This document shows positions 1 to 8,137 of a DNA stretch of 64,000 nucleotides, piece by piece. The stretch is from Planctomycetota bacterium (lineage in GTDB: Bacteria; Planctomycetota; Phycisphaerae; Phycisphaerales; UBA1924): contig JAUZRR010000012.1 of assembly GCA_030950285.1 (NCBI GenBank), positions 62,001 through 126,000 of the forward strand, read 5' to 3'. The notes below the pieces were generated by a model. That model was not told where the DNA came from, made no database searches, and saw only the letters and a program-made list of their open reading frames with translations. Position 1 is the first letter of the stretch, and each line of letters opens with the position of its first letter. A program made the position numbers and the translations under genes.

Positions 1-3000
1 AGGAAACGTATGCAGCTCGTCGTTGTAATAATGATGGTTGGAGAACGCGATCAGGCTCTCGTGCCGCGAGCGGTAGTGCCATCTGAGCCGAAGCCCCGGC
101 ACCCCCGAGGCATTGCACTCCTGCAGAATGCTCTCCAGCTCATCATCCACCGGCACGACCAGGCTGTCGTCATCATCTCCAGAATCCACAGTGCCGAAGA
201 AGTTGGTCGGCGGCAACTGCTTGGAATCACCAACAATAATCACGTCCGTGCCCCGCGCGATCGACCCGATCGCGTCCCACGCAGGGATCTGCGACGCCTC
301 ATCGAACACCACCAGATCAAACGCCGGCTGCTCGGGATCGAGGTACTGCGCCACCGACAACGGGCTCATCAAAAAGCACGGCTTGAGGCGGGGAAGTAAG
401 TTTGGCAGCGCTTCGATCAGCCGACGCGTCGGCATATGCCGCGAGCGTTTTTCCAACTCCCGACGCAGAATCCCGACCTCCGAACTCGACGACACGCTCG
501 CCACAGCACCCGGCAATCGCTCGGCAAGCCCGGCAACCACGACCTGCCGCGTCAGCCGGATCACTTCCTTGTCAAGCTCACGGAATCGCTCGATCGCCGA
601 CGTGTGTGCGCGGGCGTTGAAGCCCCGGATCGGCTCGCTCGCGTCGGCCGACTGCACAAGCCACCGCTCGCCGAACGACCGCTCGAAGACCGTCAGCAGC
701 CCGCGGCGCTCGACGCGCCCCCGCTCGTAGGCATTGACCAAAGCGCCCAGCCCGCTCGCGCACGCCGCCTCCCGTTCACGCCGCCACGCGCACCAGTCGT
801 TCAGGCGACGGACACTCTCGGCCCAACGCCCGATCGCCTCGCCCGCGCACCCGATCCACCCGGGCGAGGCGTCCCCACTCCATGCGAGTTCCGCGTCGAT
901 CTCCAGCAGGTCATGCACACGACCCCACGCGCCCGCCCACGCACGCTGCGCGTTGACCAACGCCCCCGCGGCAACCCCCACACCCGAATCACCGATCGGC
1001 GCAAGCGACTTCTCGCACGCCACATCCGCCAGCGCCCCGCACAATCGGCGTCCACCCTCCGACGACAGCAAACCTCGGCAGGCGTGCCGAAATCGCACCG
1101 ACCACGCAAGCACACGGTCCAGCTCGTCGAAATTCGCGTCGCCGCTGCGCCACTGCGCCCCAAAGCACCGCGCGGCTTCAGAATCCGGCCGCGAGAGTTC
1201 GCGCCGCTCGGCCGCGATCGAGAGCGCCTCCTCAAGGTCGGCAACGATCGCATCGAGCGCACCGGGCGACCCCGTGCAGTACGGCCGCACCCGCTTCCGC
1301 GCCTTGCCCGCAAAGAACCATCGCACGACGCCCGGCTTCCCCCGCGCCTGCTTTGCCGCATCGAGCATGCCGAGCAGGTCCGCGTCGAACAACTCGGGGC
1401 GGTACCGCTCGAGAAGTGCCGCTTCCCGGTCTTTGGTCTGTCGTCCGCGTGAGATCCACTCGCCCAGCACCGCTGCCGATGCTTCGCTCGCCGCTGCATC
1501 GAGCACCCCGCGTGGCGGGAGCGGGCAGCTGCCGAGCTGTGCTGCGCACGCGCCGAGCACACCCACTTCTGCCTCAGAGAGACTCGCCACGACGCCCTCC
1601 GCGTCCGACTCGGTGCCTACATCCTCGTCTGCCTCCCTGCCTGCACACGCAAGCAACTCAGCCGCAAACCGCGCGGCTGCAGATCGGAGCGCCGCGAGCG
1701 CAGCAACCGCAGCCCCAAGCGCCGCCCGCGCCTCGTCGGGCAGTGCAAACGACCACTCGGCCCGGCCGATGCCGCGCAGTGGATGCTCCCCAACCGGATC
1801 AACCGCCCCGGCAACATCGGTCAGTGTCGAGACGCGCGTTCTCCACTCCTGCAACTGCCCAGCCGAAACACCCGCACAATCCACGATCCCCAGATCGACC
1901 CTCTCACCATCACCGAGCGCACTGAGTCGCCCGATCATCTGGTACACACTCTCGCCGCTCTCGCGGAGTTCGTGCAGCTCACGGACGTACATGTTCAGCT
2001 GCTGGCGCACCTGCTGCAACGCTCCGCACGCGCCCGCCCAACCTGATGGCACGTCAATCCGCGCCGCGTCGAGCGCTTCGCCGAGTTGCCGCAGCACCTC
2101 TTTCTTTGACGCCCGCGCCGAGTGCAGCTCGAGACAGAACGGCCCGAGCCCGTCGCGACCCAGCCGCCGCCGCACCACCGAGAGCGCCGCCATCTTCTCG
2201 GCGACAAACAAGACCCGCTTCCCGTTGCCCAGCGCATCGGCGATGATGTTGGCGATCGTCTGGCTTTTGCCTGTCCCGGGAGGCCCTTCGAGCACAAACG
2301 TCCGCCCCTCCCGCGCCGCCCGCACCGCAACCAGCTGCGAAGAGTCGGCGTCCCGCGTGCAGAGCAGATCCCCCGGCGCAAACGCCTCGTCCAGCTGCGC
2401 GGGGTCGGGAAGCTCCCCGCCATCATCTGTCTCCGCCGGATGCAACAACCGCCCGAGCAACTTCTGCTTGCCTATCGCCTCCCCCATGTGTTGCAGGTCG
2501 TGCCACATCAGAAACTTGCTGAAGGAGAACAGCCCAAGGTGTGCGGTCTCCTCGATCTCCCACCCTTTTGCGTCGCGGATCGCCTGGCGAAACCGCCGCA
2601 GGATCATCGGCACGTCGAGCCCGCGGTCGTCCTCGGGCATGTCGTCGAGTGCGCGCACGTCGAACCCGAAATCCACCCGCAGCTTCTCGATCAACGTAAT
2701 GTTCGGCCGCAAGGGCTCGCTCGTCAGCTCCACCCGGTAGCGGTACCCACCGCCCGCTGAGCGACGCACCAGTGTCACCGGCAACAAAATCAACGGCGAC
2801 CGCCGTGGCTTCTCAGCGGCCGGTGTTTCCAACCAACGCAGCATCCCCAGCGCGATGTACAGCACGTTCGCGCCCGTCTCCTCGATACTCGACCGCGACG
2901 CTCGGTAGATCTCCAGCAGCCGACGCGAGGTCTCCGCCTCGGTCAGCGTCGTAAACAGACGACCCTCAGCCAGCTCTGCCTCACGAAATGCACGCTCGGC

Positions 3001-4410
3001 ATCCTCGGCCGTCCCGTGCTCTGCGCCCCGACGGTCCGACCGCGGCAGCACATCAAACGACGCCCCATCGGCGAGCCGATCCTCCAGCATCGCGAGGTCC
3101 GGCACCGACAACTCAACGACCCGCTTGGTCTCGCGGAAGTTCAACAACCGATTCCGAAGCGACAAATCAAGCAACTTGCGCTTCCAACGATCCACACGAT
3201 TGCCCGGCTCGGCGGCACTTCCCGATCCATCCCCGCCCGCCTCATCACCCAGCCCCGCGCGCTCTGCAAGCTTGACTGCATCGAGCGACGCCGGCAAAGC
3301 CTCGCGCGCCGCCGCCGCGGCAACCGCCGCCGGGTCCAGCGTCGTCTCCTCATGCTCGACCCGCAACGGCAACGGCCGCACCCCCAGCCGCCGCGCGGTC
3401 CGAATGTCAACCGCGCACACCTCACCCGCCGCGTCCAGTTTCCGGTTCGCCGCCTCGACCGCCGCGGCAAACGTCCCGCCGCGCTGGGTCAGCACCGTCG
3501 ACTCCACAACCACCAGCTCGCCGAGCCCCACACCCTTGCGCAGCCGCTCGGGCTCGTCGATCGCCGGCTCGGGAAAGTGCTCGTCGCGGGTCCAGAACGC
3601 CGGCAGCGCATGGTCCTCAAATAACACGATCAACGGGTTGAGCCCCGCCTGTTCCCAGAGCCCCGCGAGCAAGAGCGAAAGGTCCAGACACGTCCCCAGA
3701 CCCTCGCGAAAGACACGATCGGCGAGCCGAATCCGCTGCCCGGACCGCTCGAAACTCGCTGGCGGATTGATATACCCGATGTCCCGCCCGGCCAGCGAAA
3801 CAAAGCACACCTCCGCCAGCCGCACCGCCCGCGATCGACTCGCCGCCTGGTACCCGTCGATCGCGTCGCGCTCGCCAGCCGCCTGCAACACCTCACGCGC
3901 ACCCCGCAACACCGCGGGCAACGCCGGATGGTTCGGCGTCACAAACGCGGCCAGAAGTTCCGGGCACGGCGAAAGCCCCCCCCAATGATCGAACGGCAAC
4001 AAATCAATCTCAACGCGACGGCTTGCTGCTGCCTCTGCACCCGGCGCAGCATCGACACCCCCGGCCGCACCCTCACACCCAACACGCACGATCAGTTCAG
4101 TCCGTTCACGCTCGGTCCGTGCAGCAAGCAACGCGCCCGCAAGCCGGGGCCCGGTCGGCTCAAGGTTGTAAGTTTCCCCCGGCCCGATCCGGCTGACGAT
4201 CTCCTCGGTCGGCTCGGCTTCACCATTGGCCAGCGAGAGCTGCACCCGCAGGTCGGCGAGCGCCTCATCCCCCGTGTTGGTCAAAGACAACCTCGAAACC
4301 AACCGCACCCGGTTCTGGTGCAACGCAAAGTTCACACGCTCGGCGTGCTCGATCTCGATCTCAAGCGGCAGGAGTTGCACATCAGAAAACTCTGGCGGGG
4401 GCGATGTCAT
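1..4410 (-). CDS. DUF4011-type superfamily 1 helicase, 3' end beyond the window
   Basis: Large DNA/RNA helicase of which 1470 codons are visible; the frame stays open to the left edge. After a beta-rich N-terminal region, a transglutaminase-like segment carries GTCLDLSLLLAGL with C241 and a later EDHALPAFW with H267. The DUF4011 signature WKRKLLDLSLRNRLLNF begins near residue 409. Walker A GPPGTGKSQTI starts at residue 709 (K715), motif II FDEASQI lies near 1370 and WHYRSRH near 1445. The C-terminal helicase motifs and any nuclease domain lie outside the window. The ATG at 4410 has no Shine-Dalgarno but has TACGAT six bases upstream, suggesting a leaderless message. The efflux adaptor gene ends 42 nt upstream on the same strand. 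Related DUF4011 helicases with a Vsr-like nuclease have been reported as anti-phage proteins (Hhe); a defence role here is inference. Family assignment is strong. Confidence 0.88.
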   Translation of the reverse strand, partial: MTSPPPEFSDVQLLPLEIEIEHAERVNFALHQNRVRLVSRLSLTNTGDEALADLRVQLSLANGEAEPTEEIVSRIGPGETYNLEPTGPRLAGALLAARTERERTELIVRVGCEGAAGGVDAAPGAEAAASRRVEIDLLPFDHWGGLSPCPELLAAFVTPNHPALPAVLRGAREVLQAAGERDAIDGYQAASRSRAVRLAEVCFVSLAGRDIGYINPPASFERSGQRIRLADRVFREGLGTCLDLSLLLAGLWEQAGLNPLIVLFEDHALPAFWTRDEHFPEPAIDEPERLRKGVGLGELVVVESTVLTQRGGTFAAAVEAANRKLDAAGEVCAVDIRTARRLGVRPLPLRVEHEETTLDPAAVAAAAAREALPASLDAVKLAERAGLGDEAGGDGSGSAAEPGNRVDRWKRKLLDLSLRNRLLNFRETKRVVELSVPDLAMLEDRLADGASFDVLPRSDRRGAEHGTAEDAERAFREAELAEGRLFTTLTEAETSRRLLEIYRASRSSIEETGANVLYIALGMLRWLETPAAEKPRRSPLILLPVTLVRRSAGGGYRYRVELTSEPLRPNITLIEKLRVDFGFDVRALDDMPEDDRGLDVPMILRRFRQAIRDAKGWEIEETAHLGLFSFSKFLMWHDLQHMGEAIGKQKLLGRLLHPAETDDGGELPDPAQLDEAFAPGDLLCTRDADSSQLVAVRAAREGRTFVLEGPPGTGKSQTIANIIADALGNGKRVLFVAEKMAALSVVRRRLGRDGLGPFCLELHSARASKKEVLRQLGEALDAARIDVPSGWAGACGALQQVRQQLNMYVRELHELRESGESVYQMIGRLSALGDGERVDLGIVDCAGVSAGQLQEWRTRVSTLTDVAGAVDPVGEHPLRGIGRAEWSFALPDEARAALGAAVAALAALRSAAARFAAELLACAGREADEDVGTESDAEGVVASLSEAEVGVLGACAAQLGSCPLPPRGVLDAAASEASAAVLGEWISRGRQTKDREAALLERYRPELFDADLLGMLDAAKQARGKPGVVRWFFAGKARKRVRPYCTGSPGALDAIVADLEEALSIAAERRELSRPDSEAARCFGAQWRSGDANFDELDRVLAWSVRFRHACRGLLSSEGGRRLCGALADVACEKSLAPIGDSGVGVAAGALVNAQRAWAGAWGRVHDLLEIDAELAWSGDASPGWIGCAGEAIGRWAESVRRLNDWCAWRREREAACASGLGALVNAYERGRVERRGLLTVFERSFGERWLVQSADASEPIRGFNARAHTSAIERFRELDKEVIRLTRQVVVAGLAERLPGAVASVSSSSEVGILRRELEKRSRHMPTRRLIEALPNLLPRLKPCFLMSPLSVAQYLDPEQPAFDLVVFDEASQIPAWDAIGSIARGTDVIIVGDSKQLPPTNFFGTVDSGDDDDSLVVPVDDELESILQECNASGVPGLRLRWHYRSRHESLIAFSNHHYYNDELHTFP

Positions 4411-4416
4411 ACCCGG

Positions 4417-4422
4417 ATCGTA
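4417..4422 (-). promoter_or_regulatory. -10-like TACGAT, leaderless start of the helicase gene
   Basis: TACGAT on the minus strand ends six bases before the ATG at 4410, and no Shine-Dalgarno is present. No clear -35 is seen. One of about fifteen similar arrangements in this window. Confidence 0.5.
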
Positions 4423-4452
4423 ACCGACACAACCGCAGAGCCGCCCGGGACG

Positions 4453-6351
4453 TTATTCCTGACTCTGCGACGACTTGCCCCGCGTGTCCTCGGCCGATTT
4501 CTCAATCGTGGTCACAACCTCGGCGGGCTCGGTGCTCGCTTCTTTCGCGGTCTCCACCGCGTTCTCAGCGGCAGCCCTCGCCCCCTTGGCAGCCGAGTCC
4601 TCGCTGCTCTCTGCCCCTCCGGCCGTGTGCGACGCCCTGCTCTTGGGCTTCCCGCTCGGCCGCGACTTGGCAGCCGCCGCCTCGCCCGACCGCTGCATCG
4701 CCCGCATCATGTCCATCCGCCCACGGCGGGCCTGGACCGGATTCCCGTCCTCGTCCACCATCACGCCGACCGCCTCGAGCGCCGTGCGGTCCCACGCCGC
4801 GGTGACCACCTCCCCGCTGTCGGGCTCGCGCAAAAGCACCCGGTCGCCGAGCTCGAGCCCGCTGATGATCTCCGCCGAGCTGTCGCTCATGCGCCCGACC
4901 CGCACCGGGACCCTCGCAAACTTCGCGCCCTGTGGCGTGTAGATGTACTTCACCGGGCCTTCGGTAAACACCGCCTGCACCGGCACGATCATCGACTCTT
5001 CGACCGCGCCGAGCATGATCTCCGCCTCGGCCCGCATCGAAGGTTTGAGCACGCCGTCGGAGTTGTCGTGCTCGAGCCCGATCCGCACTTTGTACTCACG
5101 CCGGTTCGGGTCGCGCCACCCGCCGCTCTCGGCGAGCACGCCGATCGACTCGACCACGCCCATAAACGTCTCCCCCTCGATCGCGTCGATCTTCAGCGAC
5201 ACCCGAAGCCCCGGCCGCACCCGACCCGCGAGCGACTCGTGCACCCGAACGCTCGCCACCATGCTCGAAGTATCGGGCAAAATCAGCAGCATCTCGTTGG
5301 GCCGCACCTCACGCCCGACCTGCAACGGCCCGTCGCCGCCCATCATGATCATGTCGCGACCCCGGCCGATACTCGTCGCATAGACCACAAGCCCGTCGGT
5401 CGGCGCGACAATCGTCGCCAGCTCGACCTGCTCGGTCAGTTTCTCGAGCCGTTCGTTCTTGAGCTCGTACTGCCGCCGCGTCGTCGTCAAGGCCGATTCC
5501 TTCGCCCCCGCGTTGATCGTGTTCTGCGTGCGGATGCGGTCGAGATCGGCTTTGGCTTCCTCGACATCCGAAATCTTCGTCTTCTCATCACGCGGGAACT
5601 GGTACTCCTCGTACGTCTGCTTGTCGAGCTCCGCGGTCTCCAGCCGCGCCACCGCGTCGATCCACCTGATCTCGTCGGTGTCGTGCTCATCCTGGCTCAA
5701 AAAGCCCTCCGCCAGCAGCTCCCTGGACCGCTCAAACTTCTCCTTCAGCCGCTTGAGGTCACGCTGCGCCTGCTCGATCTCCAGCGTCTGCTTCGAGCGC
5801 GTCTTCACCACTTCGCCCTCGCGCCACTGCGCCAGCGCAAGCTCGGCAAGCTCAACCTTGAGCTGCCCCGCACGGTCACGCGAATCGTTCTCGCTCAGCT
5901 GAATCTTCAGCGAGTTCTCCGCCGCGGTCACATCCGCAAACGCCCGCTCGACCTCGAGGGTCTGCTGGTTGATCTGCTCCTGCAACTGCTCGGTGTTGAG
6001 CTTGATAAGCACGTCGCCCTTTTTGACCACGATCCCCTCAGCGACAATCTCCACGATGTCCGCCCGGGTGTCCAGCTCCGACCGAAGCTCGATCTGGTTG
6101 CGGGCCTCCAGCTCCCCCATCGCGGTCGTCGTGATGCTGAACGAACCGGTCTCGACCTTTGCCATGTCCAGACTCGAAGCCTCGCTCATCGAGCCGCCGT
6201 CCGAAGAACCACGGCTGGCCGCCCAGATCCCCCCCGCGGCCACCAGCAGCACCGCCGCGCTCACGCCGACGACACGGACAAGCCCCGCACCGCGAGCCGA
6301 TCGGCACGGTCCAGAGGCAAAAACACCAGTACGCGGCTGCGTAACTTTCAT
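4453..6351 (-). CDS. HlyD/MacA-type efflux periplasmic adaptor
   Basis: Membrane fusion protein expected to link an inner-membrane exporter (ABC or RND) to the outer membrane. In 632 residues there is one N-terminal membrane helix (about 20-42), a split lipoyl-like and beta-barrel region (GELEARNQIELRSELD; IVAPTDGLVVYATSIG) and a long charged coiled-coil hairpin between about 115 and 300. The C-terminal 90 residues are a low-complexity Ala/Glu/Ser tail, an extension beyond usual adaptors. The start was placed at MKVTQPRTG because GGGAG lies nine bases upstream; an in-frame start eight codons earlier has no ribosome site. No exporter or outer-membrane channel gene is adjacent, so the partner must be elsewhere. 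The helicase follows 42 nt downstream. Family is clear, substrate unknown. Confidence 0.88.
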   Translation of the reverse strand: MKVTQPRTGVFASGPCRSARGAGLVRVVGVSAAVLLVAAGGIWAASRGSSDGGSMSEASSLDMAKVETGSFSITTTAMGELEARNQIELRSELDTRADIVEIVAEGIVVKKGDVLIKLNTEQLQEQINQQTLEVERAFADVTAAENSLKIQLSENDSRDRAGQLKVELAELALAQWREGEVVKTRSKQTLEIEQAQRDLKRLKEKFERSRELLAEGFLSQDEHDTDEIRWIDAVARLETAELDKQTYEEYQFPRDEKTKISDVEEAKADLDRIRTQNTINAGAKESALTTTRRQYELKNERLEKLTEQVELATIVAPTDGLVVYATSIGRGRDMIMMGGDGPLQVGREVRPNEMLLILPDTSSMVASVRVHESLAGRVRPGLRVSLKIDAIEGETFMGVVESIGVLAESGGWRDPNRREYKVRIGLEHDNSDGVLKPSMRAEAEIMLGAVEESMIVPVQAVFTEGPVKYIYTPQGAKFARVPVRVGRMSDSSAEIISGLELGDRVLLREPDSGEVVTAAWDRTALEAVGVMVDEDGNPVQARRGRMDMMRAMQRSGEAAAAKSRPSGKPKSRASHTAGGAESSEDSAAKGARAAAENAVETAKEASTEPAEVVTTIEKSAEDTRGKSSQSQE

Positions 6352-6487
6352 ATGAACAACTCCCTGTGTACACACAGATGCACGAACAGCGCTCCCCCGT
6401 CATTCCCGCCAATATCGAGAGGCTGTAGAGAGTAGTACCGGCACGATCCCCAAAGGTTCACCAATATTCGACCTGTTCTTTCCCGAC

Positions 6488-6513
6488 CGGGCCTTTGCCC
6501 GAGCTATGCTCGG
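6488..6513 (+). promoter_or_regulatory. Two overlapping hairpins at the rnpA promoter
   Basis: CGGGC-CTTT-GCCCG (6488-6501) and CCGAGC-TAT-GCTCGG (6499-6513) overlap by three bases and are mutually exclusive. They cover the TATGCT box (6505-6510) that precedes the rnpA ATG by six bases. If the message is leaderless the structures act as DNA (operator or cruciform); if transcription begins upstream they could act as RNA. Confidence 0.35.
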
Positions 6514-6516
6514 TCT

Positions 6517-6921
6517 ATGACCGGGGAACCCCCGCGCACACACGTCTACCGCAAGCGACACCGCCTCACCCTGGCCGCCGAATATCGGACGGCCTACCGC
6601 CACGGCACCCGCCGCTCCTCCGGCCCGGTCACCATCTACCTGCTCCCCAACGGCCTCCCCGAGCACCGCCTCGGGCTCAGTGTCGGCCGCCGCATGGGCA
6701 ACGCCGTCGCCCGCAACCGCTTCAAACGACTCCTCCGCGAAGCTTTCCGCCTCGAACGCCCCACCCTCCCCGTCTCCAGCACCGGCACCTTCGACATCGT
6801 CGTCGCCCTCCGCCCCCATCCTCCGATGCCCCTGGACGCCTACCGAACCACCCTCGCCACGCTCGCGACCAAGGCAGCCGCCGAAATCGCCCGCCGGGAG
6901 GCCCCCGATGGCACGCCGTGA
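6517..6921 (+). CDS. rnpA: Ribonuclease P protein component
   Basis: Protein subunit that helps the RNase P RNA remove 5' leaders from tRNA precursors. The 134-residue length fits the family, and the RNR signature is intact (RMGNAVARNRFKRLLREAFRL, residues about 56-76), preceded by the usual basic RRH-type start (KRHRLTLAAEYRTAYRHG). The ATG lacks a Shine-Dalgarno; TATGCT lies six bases upstream. It overlaps yidD by 14 nt, the widespread rnpA-yidD pairing. The expected rpmH gene is absent from the upstream side, where the efflux adaptor diverges, and yidC does not follow yidD. Confidence 0.95.
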   Translation: MTGEPPRTHVYRKRHRLTLAAEYRTAYRHGTRRSSGPVTIYLLPNGLPEHRLGLSVGRRMGNAVARNRFKRLLREAFRLERPTLPVSSTGTFDIVVALRPHPPMPLDAYRTTLATLATKAAAEIARREAPDGTP

Positions 6922-7327
6922 CACCATCTTCGGCGAGGCCCACCTCGGCCCCCTCGCCCGCGCCGGCAACGTGCCTTTCGTGCTCGTCATCCTGCTCTAC
7001 CGGGTCACCCTTTCCCCCTTTCTGGGCCGCCAGTGCCGATTCGAGCCCACCTGCTCCCGCTTCGGGCTCGACGCCTACCGCCGCTTCGGCCCCCTCCGGG
7101 GCACCCTGATGACCACCGGCCGCATCTGCCGCTGCAACCCCTTCAACAAGGGAGGCTACGACCCGGTCCCCTTCCCCCACCCCCACCCCGTCCCCGTCCC
7201 GATTCCACCGTACCCCAGCGACCAGCCCAAACACCCTGTACACTGTGAAACTGGGGAACCGGATGGGGAACCAGACGGCGGGCAGGCCGGGGGGGCCGGG
7301 GGGGCAGGGGGGTCAATCCGGGGATGA
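6908..7327 (+). CDS. yidD: YidD membrane protein insertion efficiency factor
   Basis: Small membrane-associated protein thought to assist YidC/Sec insertion of inner-membrane proteins. The N-terminal 85 residues hold the signature CRFEPTCSRFGLDAYRRFG followed by CRCNPFNKGGYDPVP. It then continues for roughly 50 residues of Pro/His/Val and Gly/Asp-rich sequence, giving 139 residues where most YidD proteins have about 70-100. That tail is encoded by C-runs (7166-7202) and G-runs (7289-7312). The start ATG lies inside rnpA (14-nt overlap), implying coupled translation. The stop at 7325-7327 lies 39 nt before the TetR start. Confidence 0.93.
   Translation: MARRDTIFGEAHLGPLARAGNVPFVLVILLYRVTLSPFLGRQCRFEPTCSRFGLDAYRRFGPLRGTLMTTGRICRCNPFNKGGYDPVPFPHPHPVPVPIPPYPSDQPKHPVHCETGEPDGEPDGGQAGGAGGAGGSIRG
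7289..7312. other. G-run cluster with quadruplex potential
   Basis: G7-CC-G7-CA-G6 on the plus strand, inside the yidD tail and 55 nt before the TetR start. A complementary cluster of C runs at 7166-7202 gives the minus strand the same potential. Only the composition is directly seen. Confidence 0.45.
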
Positions 7328-7366
7328 GGTTCAGCCGGGCACCATCCGGCACGGGAAGGATGACCA

Positions 7367-8041
7367 TTGAAGGAAGAGCCAAGCGACACCCCGGGCGGGG
7401 CAAAGAGACGCATGAGCAGACTCCCAGCCGCCAAGCGAAGGGCCCAGCTGCTCGACTGTGCCGCCGAGCTCTTTGCCGAGCGTGGATATGCCCGCGCCAC
7501 CACCGCCGAGCTGGCCCGGGCCGCCGGCGTCACCGAGCCGATCATCTACCGCCACTTCAAGTCCAAACGCGACCTCTTCATCGCCCTCATCGAACGCACC
7601 GGCAAGCAGACCATCGAGCTGTGGCGCGAGGACCTGGCCAACGCCGCCGACCCCGCCCAGCGGCTCAAGACCCTCATCGGCGACAACCCGATGGTGAGCA
7701 CGCAAGGCCGCGACGCCTACCGCGTCTTCCTGCAGGCGATCACCGAGGTCGACGACGAAGATATCCACAAGGCCTGGAACACCCACATCCACTCGCTCCA
7801 CCAGTTCCTCGCGATGGAACTCGCCCGCGCCCAGGAAAACCGCCGCGTCACCCGCCACATCCCCGCCGAACTCATCGCCTGGCTGCTGATCGACATCGGC
7901 CTGGGCTACGGCGTCCTCAGCGCGATGCGCGTCGAACACCACAACTTCGACGCCTCGGGCAACCTCCACGTCCAACAGATCATCACGCGGATCCTGGTGG
8001 GCAAAGCCGCCGAGACCCGGGACGGCGAGCAGGGGCGCTAG
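7367..8041 (+). CDS. TetR/AcrR family transcriptional regulator
   Basis: Helix-turn-helix regulator of 224 residues. The N-terminal DNA-binding domain is clear: RAQLLDCAAELFAERGYARA followed by TTAELARAAGVTEPIIYRHF (roughly residues 25-65). The all-helical ligand domain follows. The TTG start at 7367 has GGAAGGA seven bases upstream; an ATG at 7412 (MSRLPAAK) is a shorter alternative with AGAG upstream. It ends 96 nt before the convergent end of rnr. TetR proteins often control efflux genes, and an efflux adaptor lies at 4453-6351, but rnpA and yidD intervene, so a link is weak inference. Ligand unknown. Confidence 0.9.
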   Translation: MKEEPSDTPGGAKRRMSRLPAAKRRAQLLDCAAELFAERGYARATTAELARAAGVTEPIIYRHFKSKRDLFIALIERTGKQTIELWREDLANAADPAQRLKTLIGDNPMVSTQGRDAYRVFLQAITEVDDEDIHKAWNTHIHSLHQFLAMELARAQENRRVTRHIPAELIAWLLIDIGLGYGVLSAMRVEHHNFDASGNLHVQQIITRILVGKAAETRDGEQGR

Positions 8042-8050
8042 CGCAACCGT

Positions 8051-8096
8051 CAGCCCGCGTGTGTGGACGACAGCCGACGCGGGCTGGAAAGCCCGC
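8051..8096. terminator. Alternative hairpins between convergent TetR and rnr genes
   Basis: CAGCCCGCGT (8051-8060) is the perfect inverse of ACGCGGGCTG (8077-8086). A shorter hairpin GCGGGCT-GGAA-AGCCCGC occupies 8079-8096, so the two exclude each other. There is no T-run. A bidirectional transcription end is plausible. Confidence 0.45.
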
Positions 8097-8137
8097 CCCC
8101 CTGATGTGTATGGCGCGACGGCCCGGGCGATGCGTCC

